From Trileptium ribeirensis (taxonomy: Eukaryota; Nematoda; Enoplea; Enoplida; Thoracostomopsidae): a DNA stretch of 64,000 nucleotides. The notes below the pieces were generated by a model, which was not told the origin of the DNA, did no database searches, and saw only the letters and a program-made list of their open reading frames with translations. Below, one piece after another: positions 1 through 11,829 of this stretch. The translations under genes were made by a program, and so were the position numbers. Numbering within the stretch: the first letter of the stretch is position 1; the number at the start of each line of letters is the position of its first letter. Location: positions 1-64,000 of the forward strand of contig JASANE010028136.1 in the NCBI GenBank assembly GCA_030248225.1, given 5' to 3'.

Positions 1-1588
1 GGGTAGCCTGTACTCTGCTCAGCTATCAGGGCGCGGCCTTATGGAGAAGGGACATCTGTGGGGTTCGCCCTACGTGGACCGTAGCAGAGATTCCAAATTT
101 CATTCCTGTACCTGAAATGTTATACTCTTGAAGCATGGCATAGATAGTTTTTCTTTTGCTTATATTAAAAGGTAGGTATTCAGTTGGCGTGGTGGAGAGA
201 CTTGTTAACAAATGGTGTGGATCCACTACATCTTGCTTAAAAGACAAACGAAGCTACTACCTTGGAAAATTTTTTGAAAAAAATCGCGTGGGAATCGACG
301 TGGATTATTTTTCGATTTAATGGGTATGCAGATCCCTATGGAGATCCCACATATTTGCCACAAGGATGGGGATGTAGATCGCAATTCCACCCCCACGAGC
401 ACCCTGGCGGCAACCCCCCTCCCCCACGATTTAGGCTTAGGCTTAGTGTATGACTCATATTGGAAACATATAAAACGGTTGTCGAGCTCAGGACAATTTT
501 GGAAACTGCATTCACTGTGGAAGACAATTTTTCACGTAGTCGATTCAATTTTTGAAGAAGATCATCGACTTGATTGCGTGAATAAATCTCCAATGATCAT
601 GCATGGCGTCGTTTAAGTCAGTAATATAAAACTCGGATGAAATATAGACTGGGACAGTGTTAAATTGGACAGTAAGAAATGTGATAGCTCGAACTTTAAG
701 CTAGTGGATCCTTGCGTAGTGTTTGTTAAAAAACATTCTAGTTTAGAAATCGATAATTTAAACATTGGTAGTAGATTTAAAAAGCTACGAACGGTAGGTT
801 GGCTTATTAAAATCTCAACAGTACGTCTCCTTTACAGTTACATATTAATGAGATAAATACTGTTTATGATTGTTTTTATTAGGTAAAATAAACATAAATC
901 ACACTATATCGTAACAAATTTAGCAGGCATTTATGATTTTTCGTGTTCCTAAATACAAGTTTGAAAGATTTTGCCGGCTTAACCATCATGGTTAAGCACC
1001 AGTAATCATAATGAGACCCCGCCAACCAGCTTGTTTTGTAATTCTGCACAAAAATTGTTACGGAACGCGTTTTGGTCAAATGAGATTCGGCAGAGGTTCG
1101 GGAACTGAACCCTAACCATTTTGGTTTTCGCGAAAATTCAAGTGAAATCATCCAAAATTTTTTGAGTACGAAAATTTTTCAAATTTGGATTAAACCGGTT
1201 TTGTTCGCGAACACCAAAGTTTAACTACATGATCTCTTTGCTTGTGACGTCACCTGTGTATTAATTTTGTTCGCTAAAGCTGAATAACCCAAATTTAAAT
1301 GGTTCGGCATTAGGGAACCGAATTTCTATAAATTCAAAACGCCGAAATTCTGTTCGACTGCAGCGTATAATATCTGGCGCTTGGATATCATTTTCCGAAT
1401 TTTCTGTTAGCAAAAAAGTAAATGGAATTGTGCCTTTTTATGTAGCAAGTGTTTGCGATTCAATATCTGCACTTACAAAGTAGGATGGTTGGTGTTGTCA
1501 CCTTACGTATACTCATGCATTAAGGATTCGTGTCCATGGCCGTGCCGCATAATAAGAAGCCTTTCTTAGGTAAAGCTATTCTTCTCTT
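1..1588. other. Non-coding flank below the SLC36 gene
   Basis: No exon or RNA gene is supported here. The first 450 bases give short overlapping frames on both strands that look like chance. The leftward SLC36 transcript should end in this stretch. The nearest minus-strand AATAAA is at 875-880, about 710 nt past the stop codon, which is only a candidate poly(A) signal. A GTTCGCGAAC-containing dispersed repeat lies at about 1150-1240 and is listed separately. Confidence 0.5.
1150..1240. repeat. Dispersed repeat with GTTCGCGAAC palindrome (copy 1)
   Basis: A stretch with AAAATTTTTTGAG, a run of CAAATTTG-like bases and then the palindrome TTCGCGAA followed by CACC. It matches the reverse complement of 43197-43275 over about 75 bases with scattered mismatches, so it is an interspersed repeat. 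Family unknown. Confidence 0.5.
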
Positions 1589-1857
1589 TTAATGCTTCAG
1601 AAATGTATCTACTATTGTTTGCACCGAGCTGTAAGTCCCGGCCAGAAGGCCAACAACGCCGACCAGTAGAAAAATGATATTTTTGGCCAGCTGAAACGGG
1701 TGCAGGCTAAAATTTCGATGGTAGATTGAGGCTCGTTCACCGACACGTGATATTATGTCAAGTATTCCAGGAAATATCAGCGCTAATGCTGAACACGTAA
1801 ATGATCCAATGAGCGAAACGAACATGTCGACATGTGGAACGGCTGCCGCCAGTGCAA
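1589..1857 (-). CDS. SLC36A: SLC36-family amino-acid transporter, last coding exon
   Basis: Terminal exon of a proton-coupled amino-acid transporter, an 11-span membrane carrier moving small neutral amino acids with protons. The exon follows a TTTTAG acceptor at 1858-1863 and ends in TAA. The translation opens ALAAAVPHVDMFVSLIGSF, then SALALIFPGIL, a short loop and a last membrane helix ending GTYSSVQTIVDTF. This is the order found at the C-terminus of SLC36 proteins: a helix after a conserved proline, the SLIG..SSALAL helix, then the GTY..i end. Phase fits the exon at 11654-11829 if that exon uses its GTGAGA donor. The paralogue cannot be assigned, because the N-terminus is missing from the window. 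Confidence 0.88.
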
Positions 1858-4800
1858 CTAAAATCAATTTATTATTAAAATGTGTTAAGCAAATGCGACA
1901 TTATCGGTAACTGTTACACCTATAATTATCAAATTCTTCTGTTGCTGCGTGACTTTTAAAACGAAACTAAATACCTTCGGCAACTATAGTTGAGACTTTA
2001 ACAGGAGTAGGATGTGACATTCATTAAATACACGTAAATTAGTCTGAAAGTTGTGTTAGAAACTCCAAGTTATAGACGCACGGTGACGCGTCGCGGTGCA
2101 GCTTAGCAGATTTAAACGGTAGTTTCGCTAAATTGTAGTGCGCTGAGGAAGCAACTCAGAGGGCCAACTTTGAACTCTCTGATATTACCTCAATTTTTAG
2201 TATTTGGTTTTTGTGATATTTTCTACATAATAGACACATTTCATCACAAAGTTTGGTTGCATGAATACAGTATCGTCGAAATACCAAGGTAAAGAGACAG
2301 ATATATTACGAACGTTGTATGTTATGCATATTTTCCAAAATTTTAGTTTACGTATTACGGTATGCCTAAAGAATAGAATGAAATCTAAAATTCATAATTT
2401 ATTACAGAATCATTAAAACATGAAGATCTCTAAATGTGGCAGTCGGGAAATAGCACTGCTAATGACGGCATTTCTTTGACACTTCTTTAGTCGGGATATT
2501 TTAGACCTCTTAATCGGTTTTCAAATGGAAAGTTATTTGCAAATAAAATAGCCGAAAAGATAATATTCAGTCATGGCGCAATGCCACTGATAGAGTAAGA
2601 AAGATGGCATCAGTTTAACCCTTTAGCGCCCAAGCTAGATTGTGTATTGTACAATGTCTGACAAACTCAAACCGATACCACAGCTTGAACCCCGATCAAA
2701 TGCATGAGAACGGCGCGCTCAAACCACTGAGCTATCTGTGAGATGTTGCTCGGTTCCTTAAAGAACGTCGTAAAGTGAGCTAGTAACAACGCGCGTACAA
2801 ACATACGTAACGCAGCACAATCTGCACAAAGCGTTGCAATATGTGCAGATGCCAATTGGAAGAGTTGTGCATGAAAGGGTTATGATCGATATTTAGTAAG
2901 TGCAGCAGATGTAGATAACTGAGTTGTAAAATGATAGCTTGATAATTTAATCAACGAATTCGAAGGCTAATCTGTCAATTCAGACACTGATCCATCAGAA
3001 TAAAGAAGCTACTTACTTTACACTTATCGCTATCTTCCAGGGGAGTGGCCACAAATTTTTGCTGGGCATGGCACATTATGGTATTGTATCAAGAGATTGA
3101 TCTGACGTTGAAAGTTGAAAAAATGCGTGCCCCAACTTGGGACTCCAACTAAAACTGAAGTCCAACTAAAACTAAGTAGGGGCTTGTTAAGTTACCAGAT
3201 GCAAAAATGAATACATTAGCATCGCAGCTTGACGCTAAGATTGAAAATTGTGTACTTAAATGTTATTTTTGTGGTTAAGAGGATGAAAAATTTTTGTATT
3301 GAAACAGCAATTTGAACTAATTCTAGAAATGTTACGCTATTAGTTTCCGAGGCGCAGTTACGAATGTCTACAATCAACGAGTTGTAGATTTGTCCCACTC
3401 AGCTATCTTTACCTATGTTTGGCTATTAGGTTCTGCTATTTTATTTAGACGACGTCCTGGTGTGTACCAATTCGTTATTATATCGGTGTCTAAATCGTTT
3501 AGCTAAACCACAGGCTTGATATGGTCAGTAACCGGAGGTTCAGTGTCAAATATCCGTGTTTATAAATATCTGTATCGGCGTTTTGCAACTGCATTTTCCA
3601 AGAATTTTTGAAAACCTCAAAATCACATTTTATCGATTTGAAAGAAAAGTGTTATGACATGAATTTGACGGAATTTCTTCTCGACTTCGTTCATGAAAGA
3701 ATTATAAAAAACGTTACTATAATCAAAGAAATACATCATATCTGAGATAGAAATTTTGTTGTTTGCTTGTTGCATGTTGCTAAATTGCAATCGAATTTCT
3801 ATAAATTGATAAACTATAAAACTAAAAAAAACGAAAAATATCCACTCAATAGGCTGCAGAGTTATTTGCAATGCTAAATAAAGCAAATCATATGTATAAT
3901 CATTTTTAAGTACATATTTTGTATACGTAATGCATGAGTCCACTTTAGATGCGTACACCATGGTAATTCGGCACTAGGTTTACATTAGTTTAACACAACC
4001 CTAAATGAGTCGAGGAAGCATCGATTCGAAAAGTTATTCCAGCGGGTTACTCTAAAATTGGCAACCAAAGCAGTCTTTATGTCAGAACCGCTCGCGACTA
4101 AGTTATGATAAATTTTTCCTTGCATTTTCGTTTTGACCTTCATAATTTGTCGAATTTTTGAACAGGTAACACTGGCATAGTTAAACATTTCATCTTGTCT
4201 TCCAATCAATCTGTTCAGAACCATTGCAAATAATGATGATGCGACTGACTCATTCGATTCAGGACATGATTACGTTTTAGTGAATTTGGGCAGTTTTTTG
4301 AATACTCCGTACAAGAGTTGCAGAGGGCAACCAATAAACCGTAAAATATTCTTTTCTAATGAACAATTAATATAACCAGTACCCATCAAACCACCACGCA
4401 ACATAGTTACGATCATTCATGTTTTTGCAACCGATTCCCTAAATTGAAGCCCGACTCCGAGAATTTACCGCTACATACAACAACATTTACCTACTAATGT
4501 CAGTCTTGTATAATTCCAATCGAAAGACTCTCCATAAAAAGTCAATGTCGACTGCCAACTATCGAACACCATTTCAATATACAAAGAACGTTGTTAGCTG
4601 TACTAGCAGTATTTCCATTTCTTTTATAAAGTAACAACAAAGGAGACCATCCACTATAATTGTTTATAAAACGTGTTTCTAGGTACTTATATTCAACAAG
4701 CCTCTCAATAGTATTGTTTTGCTTCAGCTATACTATATATCAAAAAAAAACAACCAACTATGCGTAGGCCTGCGGATATATGGCAAAAAAATGCATGCAT

Positions 4801-6952
4801 GATCTGCCAAATAAATAAGTTATAAAAACACGGTGGTATTTAGTTTACATATTTTTACGTACTATATATGGTACATAATGTATATTCTATATGTTTTCAG
4901 GTGTTTAGCACCCTGTTTAGTGGTAGATATGACGGGTTACAACAATCATTCGGCTGAGTTTTGCTTGACCGTTTGCCCTTGCTAGATAACACAGGGAAAA
5001 GGTCCATGACGAATTATTCTCCGAAGTTGCAGAAAATACTAGAAAGCAGGTTGATTAAGGCACATGCGATCCACAGTTATAGAGCGAAATAAGCGCGTTT
5101 CCACTAACCTTGCTAGGGAAGTCCGAAATTATACCTAGGGCATCCGAGCGTCACGGCTAGCCGAATGCTGGCCAATTCTAAGCGACACATTATACTTCGG
5201 AACCGATAATTTGCTTTTCCGTTTTACTATACTTAAGCTAAACGGTCCCTACTGTTCATAAGTTACAATCCTTCTGTCATCGCCTTTACTTCTTAGTTGT
5301 CCTACCTGTGTGATAGCACAGAAATGCGAAATATGTAGCGCTAGCTAACTATCAAAAGTTAATATCTATACATGAATTTGCAACTCTATATTGCGATTTC
5401 ATGATTTAATAATCCGTCCACCTATTAGATTAAAAGTGGTTTGTAACAAAATTGTGTAAGACTACGGATACCTGGCCATAGACTACCTGGCTGGCAGCAT
5501 TATAATTTTAAAAGTTTTCGATAAAACTCAACCGTTTACTACGCAGATGTACACAAATGGTGGAATTCCGAATGATCACTTTGCTCAATATTGCCATGCA
5601 TACATAGATTACCCACGACTGCCAAAAGTGGCTAGCTGATGAAGCCAAAATACCTAGACACCTGAAATACCAGCGCTTCGGCGATGTTGTACAGCTTTGT
5701 TCTTCAAACTTCTATATTATTTGTAAACAACAATGTCCCTATGGCTGTACCATTGGCGACTATTATCGTTTTGAGACAAACGAAAAGCAAGAAAACGATC
5801 CCTACAGGATACTGCAAAAGAAAAGAAATTAGAACGTAAAAGCTTACAGGTATACACTAAGATATAGCGAGGCTACTATGTGTTACATGCAAACTGTGTC
5901 TGAATGATGCCTCAGCTGCATGTACTGGTATCAGAGGTCTGGACCAATGTGTAGCCCACATTTCACATCCTAAAAGTACTTCCAGTGACTAGATCTATTA
6001 CAACAGGTGATTTTCAATTGAATTGCACAAATATAATACTAACCAATAGCACAAAATTTGTATAATCAAGTCATCCGTGCTCCAATATGCAAAAACTAAA
6101 AATTGGCTTTGGAGAGTTAAATTTGATAACGAGTTACGCGCTCTACAGTTTAATTTTCGACAGGGATGCAGATTCGCGCCTGTATTCTAGTGTATTCTAG
6201 TTGTGCCGTTAAGTGTACATAATCTGGCATGTTATGTATTTTCAGTTAAATTGCGCATATTCATAGTATTTTCGTCATTGATCCATTATTCGATATGGCA
6301 TTAAAATTGGGAGCACACTATGTGTAAATCTGTTTTAGACAGTGACGTGATATCACCGTCACCAAAGTAACTCGCTGATCCGTATAAAATTATTGATAAA
6401 CCGCTTTGCGAAATTGGTAATGACAATGCAAGCTGAAATTTAATAACACGGTTATGTACTTTTATTGGACGAACACCGGGGCAAAAAAGGAATGACAATT
6501 AGGAATATATAGCTTTGCAGTTGCCTGAGAGCTAGGAGTGATATGTTAGAATATCCCCAAAATTAAATTAGTGTGTAGCTATAAACGCTAAATCTCCGAA
6601 AAATATAATTCTGTAAAATAGCTTTGTTTTCAAAATAATTGTAATGACGAATTGTCAAGGCACACAACTTTACCCCACATTGTTGCAAACAACGATGTTA
6701 CAATTATTTTGAAATATCTCAGAAATTCTTAGAAATCGGAATATATTTTTTGATTTTATTTCGCGTACAATGTGGCCAATGTAGCACCTAAGGTAAAGGT
6801 AATTAAAATGATTATAAGCCTTCATATGTGTTTAATAAAAAAATTGGCACTTGATGCGGGCATGTTCAGCAATGATTAACTAGGTAAACTGTATACAAAC
6901 ACTGGCCAAAGAAACCATGAATTGAGAGTAAATAATATAAAAAATGGAGATT
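1858..6952. other. SLC36 intron, first part
   Basis: Part of the ~9.8 kb intron between the last two SLC36 exons. It is AT-rich. Apart from a piggyBac-like MITE at 2619-2879 I see no supported element. Frames of 112 and 79 codons on the minus strand at 3623-3961 and 3985-4224 have no recognisable domain, and their composition matches the surrounding intron. Confidence 0.5.
2619..2879. mobile_element. piggyBac-like MITE with tRNA-like A/B boxes
   Basis: About 261 bp bounded by inverted ends. The left end reads TTAA then CCCTTTAGCGCCCAA. The right end, read inward, gives ATAA CCCTTTCATGCACAA. A TTAA target site plus CCCTTT ends is the signature of piggyBac-type non-autonomous elements; the right flank has TTAT, so one base has decayed. 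On the minus strand the interior holds TAGCTCAGTGG, a perfect tRNA A-box, and about 40 nt later GGTTCAAGCTG, close to a B-box. The sequence may be carrying a tRNA-derived segment. A related copy lies at 46675-46912. Confidence 0.55.
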
Positions 6953-8812
6953 TGTGAGGGAAATCCGTCCCCGGCGAAAACGCTTTCACTCACCATCGTC
7001 ACGTTATTATATCACTACGTATAGGCTATTGGTGACGTCACATCATGGTTGCAGCAGTCCATATGCGTGCGCCGGTTTAAAATGGTGTTTTTCTTAGTGC
7101 CATTGTATGAGTTTTGCCTAACGGTAATACTTGTTTTGCAGTATTATCTGTTGTTGACTATTTTTCTTGTTATCTTTGCCGGTTGCATAATTAGTTGACA
7201 CTGCAGTGCGATGCAGTGCAATTTATTGCATTTTGCTTAAACTTACAACAGATAACTCTTATCTCGTACACAATTCACTGATATTTGTTTTCCTTGTCGG
7301 GGTTTCTTTCTAGTAACAGTTTGGGCTTTGGTAAACTTTAACTTATCTCTTTTCCGGTGAATATTCAAAGTCTTATCTTATACTTGGGTATAAAAGGCAC
7401 TTGCGCAGTCGCTCGAGAAGTTCAGTAAGGTTTAGACTTTTTCATTTTTGGTTGTTTGATTTTGTTCAAATATAGGCTGAGCAGTTTAGTAGTTTAACTT
7501 TTCGACTTTGCTTCTGAACGGTGATCCACGGTGTGGTTTACTATAGGCGTTTTGTATGTGGTTCATGCTTGTATTTTAGCGCTTTGTTTCTCATGTTACT
7601 GTAGGCGCAATTCCAGTTGCCACTCAGGATCAAGAATTTTGAGTAGATAGCGTAGCTATCAAACAAAAGACAAAGTAGACCGTGCAGTTTGTGTTACAAA
7701 TATAACCTAAGCTGCGAGCGGTCGCGTACTACAAGACCTGCTCATATAAGCGCAGATTTCATTTCTCCACGACCATGGCACGATTAGGCTTTAAGAAGTT
7801 TCATGGTATAACGTCAACCTATGAACGACAAAATCTTTTGGTTTTTAATTTTCGTTCAACCTATTGTCACCATTCTCGTTTAACTGATTAGGCGGCCAGC
7901 GACCGTACACTTGCAAGTCCAAAATTGGCGCGCGTACTCTGTTTTTCAGCCCGGCATAACATAGGACTGAATTTGTCGACCATTGTTGGCCATGTATGCT
8001 ACTACATACCGTTGATTTTTGCCATTTTTATTGCGTTTGCTTTATTATGCTTGTATCTGGATTCGGTCAGTAAATCACTAATGTTGTTTACGATTGAATT
8101 TACGACTAAAGTTTAACGTTGACACGAACCCGTTACGAAAATAAACTGAAACCAAAAAGTAGGGATCGCTGTCGGCCATAGGCTCAAAACACACTCCCAG
8201 CGCAAATTCCCTTTCTTCTCTCGGGCTGTTGGGCAAAGTCTTGACAACCCGTAACACCCCTTACGATCATTCTCTTGTGCTTATTAAGAATACACTTGCG
8301 CTATTTCTCTACTATGACCGCCCTGTCCGTTGACCGTCCTCCACATTTCATTCAAATCAAGTTGGGCTAAGACCTGACTAGGCTTTTAAGCTCTCGCCCC
8401 GGTTAGCCAAAAGTGTGAAATACAGTTGTCCCATTGCGTTCTAAGCCACCATATGCGATCACCCACTCGCTAGCAACCATATCTACAACTTCAATAGAAA
8501 ATCTAATCCAATACTATCTCAGACGCGGTATGCTTAACCAACGGCGTTGAACTACGGATCTCTCGGTGTGCGCTACGGATATCTTGAGAACTACGAGACC
8601 CAACACTGCGGCTGTGAGGAGGTGTCCCACTTCCCCTTCATTTGGGTGAACGGGTCGCCACACCCGGGGGGGCCTATATCATCCACTAGGCAGCGTAGGC
8701 CATATTCGCAGGGGGTCCTGCCCTTGAACACTAGGCCCAGATTGCGGCAATTCTCTTCTGCTCTGAGCCACCCCACCAGGTAGAGGTTGGGCAGCCCGCG
8801 TTCCCTGTTACA
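6953..8812 (+). repeat. LTR-like dispersed repeat, copy A
   Basis: Runs from TGTGAGGGAAATCCGTCC to CCCGCGTTCCCTGTTACA. It has a TG...CA outline and matches a second direct copy at 9316-11358 in three blocks: the left end, the TATA/GCGCAGTC block and the right ~700 bases. TATAAAAG at 7389-7396 followed by a GCGCAGTC..CGAGAAG stretch looks like a core promoter, as expected of an LTR or promoter-bearing repeat. No protein-coding interior, primer-binding site or matching target duplication was seen, so LTR identity is an inference. It lies inside an SLC36 intron, opposite in direction to that gene. Confidence 0.45.
7389..7396 (+). promoter_or_regulatory. TATA box of repeat copy A
   Basis: TATAAAAG within the block TTGGGTATAAAAGG, followed within about 15 nt by TTGCGCAGTC. 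The same block is kept in copy B at 10032-10039 although the surrounding sequence has diverged, which suggests a functional promoter in the ancestral repeat. Confidence 0.4.
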
Positions 8813-9315
8813 AAATGAACTGATCACGTAAAGATCACAAACTAAATTTACTACACTTATGTACGGTGGTTGCCTGAGCTAGGCTCACGGCCTCTCCGTT
8901 TACCTTAGAAAATAAACGGTCGACCAGATATGTAAACCGACCCCGGCAAATCAAGTTTGCAGAACGTAAATAATAATCTTGACTGTCAAAGTTGCTTCGA
9001 AAGCTTATTGTTCAAAAAATAGCTCAAAAATGTGGAAAATTCCAGTTTAGGTTTCCGATTGCAAAATATATACTCGTCTGGCTCCGCGGTTTTACTTGAT
9101 TACTTTGTATATAGTAATTGTGTTATTGTTAACCAATGTCGATATATGTGTATGAATTGTTAAATGGATGTTTATAATATGCTGTTATGCTCTGTATTCC
9201 TGAAAACGGTGCACGGACAGTCTAGGTGATTGACTAACAAAGCGGCATTCTTGCCAAATATGCATGGTCCCCCAATGTAACGTCTTTACGATTCGAAAAT
9301 AAAAAAACGAAAATT
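8813..9315. other. Spacer between the two LTR-like copies
   Basis: About 500 bp with no coding frame, no recognisable primer-binding site after copy A and no polypurine tract before copy B. If A and B are a 5'/3' LTR pair, the whole interior has been lost. Confidence 0.4.
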
Positions 9316-11358
9316 TGTGAGGGAAAGTTGTCCCAGGCGAAAACACCTTCCGTCGCAACCGTCACATTATTATATCGGTCGGTCATTCCTGACATCACAT
9401 CATGGTTGCAGCGCTCCAGGTGCGTGCGCCGGTGTAAAATTGTATCTTTTTTCTTACGTTCTTTCCCTTCATGAAATCTCTTCCCCTCACAACGGCTTTG
9501 CTCAATTGCTTCTCACTTTTACTTATCCCAGTGATCGTATGGTACCGTTTACAGAGCTGGCAGTTGCGTTCGGAGTTTGATGATCATGTATATGCTGATG
9601 CTATTGTTTGATACTTGTTTTGTGTATTTTACGTCTCCAATTGCTCGTCCTCTCTTGGTACCTTTCTCCTTGATTTGTTTGATTCGCGTTCCTTTCAGCT
9701 TCTTGTTTTTTCTTATCTATACTCTTCGCAACAATCTCTGTCGTTACAGTTGTAACGGACTATACCCCTTATCTCTTCTTAGCTATGTTGCCTATCGTTA
9801 TCTATTTCCGGTTGAACTACTAGGTTACGAAGCAGTACTTTCTCTGTACTGCATTTTCCTCAAATTTAAAAAAGATAACAATATTTCAAAAGATAACCTT
9901 ATCTCGAACTTGACAATCCACTAATATTTGGCTTCCTTATCGGGGTTTTTCAGAGCTACAGTTTCGAGTTAAATAAACTTTAACTTATCTATTTTCCGGT
10001 GTATCGTCAACGTCTTATCATTGTACTTGGGTATAAAAGGCGATTGCGCAGTCCCATCGAGGAGCTCAGTACGGTTTGTGAACTTGTCGAGTTAGGTCGT
10101 TTCGTATGCAAGTTGTCTCTGCGCTTGGGTTTTCTGCACTGTTATTTTAATTGTTTAGTTTTGTGCGTTGCACTTTGGTTTTGTGGTGATAGTCCTGCTA
10201 TCGGCATAGGATATTAAACGCTGTAGCAAGCTCAGGTGTAGATTTCGGTCGAGAGGCTTATAGAAGTTAGCTTTTTAAATATTCTCCAAGCCGTACTGAG
10301 TTCCCGGTCTGCAGCTCAGCGCGAGCACAGGCTGAGTGTGCTTATGGATAGCACTTTGCTGGTTATTTGCTGAATGGTCTAGCAAGCGATTTGATTTTTG
10401 GGCGTCAGCTGAGTTCAAGGTGTGGGCGGGGTCTGAGCGCGAGATAATCGCTGTGTCATTTTACTGTGCTGGTTTCTTTTTGTCAATGTATCGTCACAGT
10501 TATGCTTAACCGGAAGGATTGGCTTTCGTGTTGTTGAGCCCCGACCAGGCGCCCCAATATTCCAGCGCTAGGAATTTTCTCAAGTTACGTCTTGTTTTTT
10601 TGGACTCGGCTTTCGCACGGTAAAGCCCGAGCGTGAGCCAAGCTCGAACAATACTACAAGCACTGACTTCACGTGTATAGCATTCTAGCAAATAATCACA
10701 CCAGGCTGCGTTTTGCTAGGTCCTAACAGACCATAAAGATACTATACAAAGCAGTCCCATTAGGACAACTAAGTAGTGCCCTTTGTGGCCGTCCGCTCGT
10801 ATTTATTAAGAGCAAACTTGAGCCCTTTCTCAACTGGGAGCGCCCGTCCTCTGGCCGTCCTCCGCATTTTATTCAAGTAAAGTTGGGCTAAGACCTCAGG
10901 CTTCAGACTCCCGGCTCCGGTTAGCTAAAAGTGTAAATATGGTTATCTCGTTCCGTTCTAAGATACCTTATGCAATCACAAACTACATCTATAATTTCAA
11001 TAGAAACCCTCACCCAATTTCACCTAGGACGCGGTATGCCTAACCAATGGTGTTGCCTTACCGATCTCTTCGGGCGCGCTGCGGATATTTTGGGAACTAC
11101 GAAACCCGATAATGTGGGTGTAAGGAAGTGTCCCACTTCGCCTTCATTTGGGTGAACAGGTCGCCACACCTGGGGGACCTATATCGTCCACTGGACAACG
11201 TAGGCCGTATTCGCACCGGGGTCCTATCCTTGAACACTAGGACCAGAGCGCGGCAACTCTCTTCTGCCCTGAGCCCACCCCCTGGTGTCCGGCTAATAAT
11301 TTGTGGGGCGCGGAGTTCCGGCAGGTAGAGGTTGGGCAGCCCGTGTTCCCCCGTTACA
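9316..11358 (+). repeat. LTR-like dispersed repeat, copy B
   Basis: Starts TGTGAGGGAAAGTTGTCCC and ends CCGTGTTCCCCCGTTACA. It is in direct orientation to copy A. It carries about 280 bp more than A between the left end and the promoter block, and has the same TATAAAAG (10032-10039). The right third (about 10780-11358) matches 8220-8812 closely, including a TTCATTTGGGTGAAC stretch and GGTAGAGGTTGGGCAGCCCG. Short frames in it (for example 9577-9924) show no known domain. A solo LTR or another promoter-bearing repeat is possible. Confidence 0.45.
10032..10039 (+). promoter_or_regulatory. TATA box of repeat copy B
   Basis: TATAAAAG in the conserved block GGGTATAAAAGGCGATTGCG, matching the block at 7389 in copy A. 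Confidence 0.4.
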
Positions 11359-11653
11359 CATGCTATGCCGTTCACGATATCATAAGTTTGACATTTATTG
11401 CCTAATTTTAGGTCCGTACGTAACCTACACTAAGCCAAAGCCAAGGTGGCAGGCGCTAGAGCCTTAGTCCCCCCACTGAACAATTTTTCCTAACGATATA
11501 GCGTAATATCCGTCCGGGTTCCTTGGGCCGGAACATTAATAGTTATATATGATAGTTGTTCATTGTAAAAGGCGGCTTTTCAACTTGCTATACGCACGAA
11601 TTTAAACAAGTAGTTTTATAAAAAATATTATTAATCAAAAATAAAAATCTCAC
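11359..11653. other. SLC36 intron, end next to exon
   Basis: AT-rich intron sequence between the LTR-like copy B and the donor site of the next exon. Nothing else is seen. Confidence 0.5.
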
Positions 11654-11829
11654 ACGTTAGTAAGACCATTCCAACACGAACAACGTATTCCCAGAACATT
11701 ATTTGTCGCTTTTGATTATGAAAACGAACTTTTAGCCATGATCGTACAATATCAATTGGGACGTAGAACTGTAAAGCATAAGTGAAATACATCGCGACGG
11801 CTAAGAGAATGCGAACAGATTGATATAGT
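11654..11829 (-). CDS. SLC36A: SLC36-family amino-acid transporter, internal exon
   Basis: Internal exon with a TTTACAG acceptor (11830-11836) and a donor reading ACGT|GTGAGA. The translation contains YQSVRILL, then YFTYALQFYVPIDI, the hallmark SLC36 helix (family form FFTYALQFYVP), then a hydrophilic loop and the start of the next helix (RVGMVLLT). The exon leaves one nucleotide over, which completes a codon with the TT that opens the exon at 1857. The alternative donor one dinucleotide upstream (AAC|GTGTGAG) would break the frame, so GTGAGA is chosen. Its first base completes the codon left open by exon 14505-14686. Confidence 0.9.

Noticed and set aside
3623..4224. Minus-strand frames of 112 and 79 codons in the SLC36 intron.
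   Set aside because: AT-driven composition, no domain, no splice or transcription signals.
5690..5830. A minus-strand open stretch after a TTTTGCAG site with a hydrophobic translation, considered as an alternative SLC36 terminal exon.
   Set aside because: The segment does not follow the family's SLIG/GTY pattern, and the true exon set already joins in phase without it.
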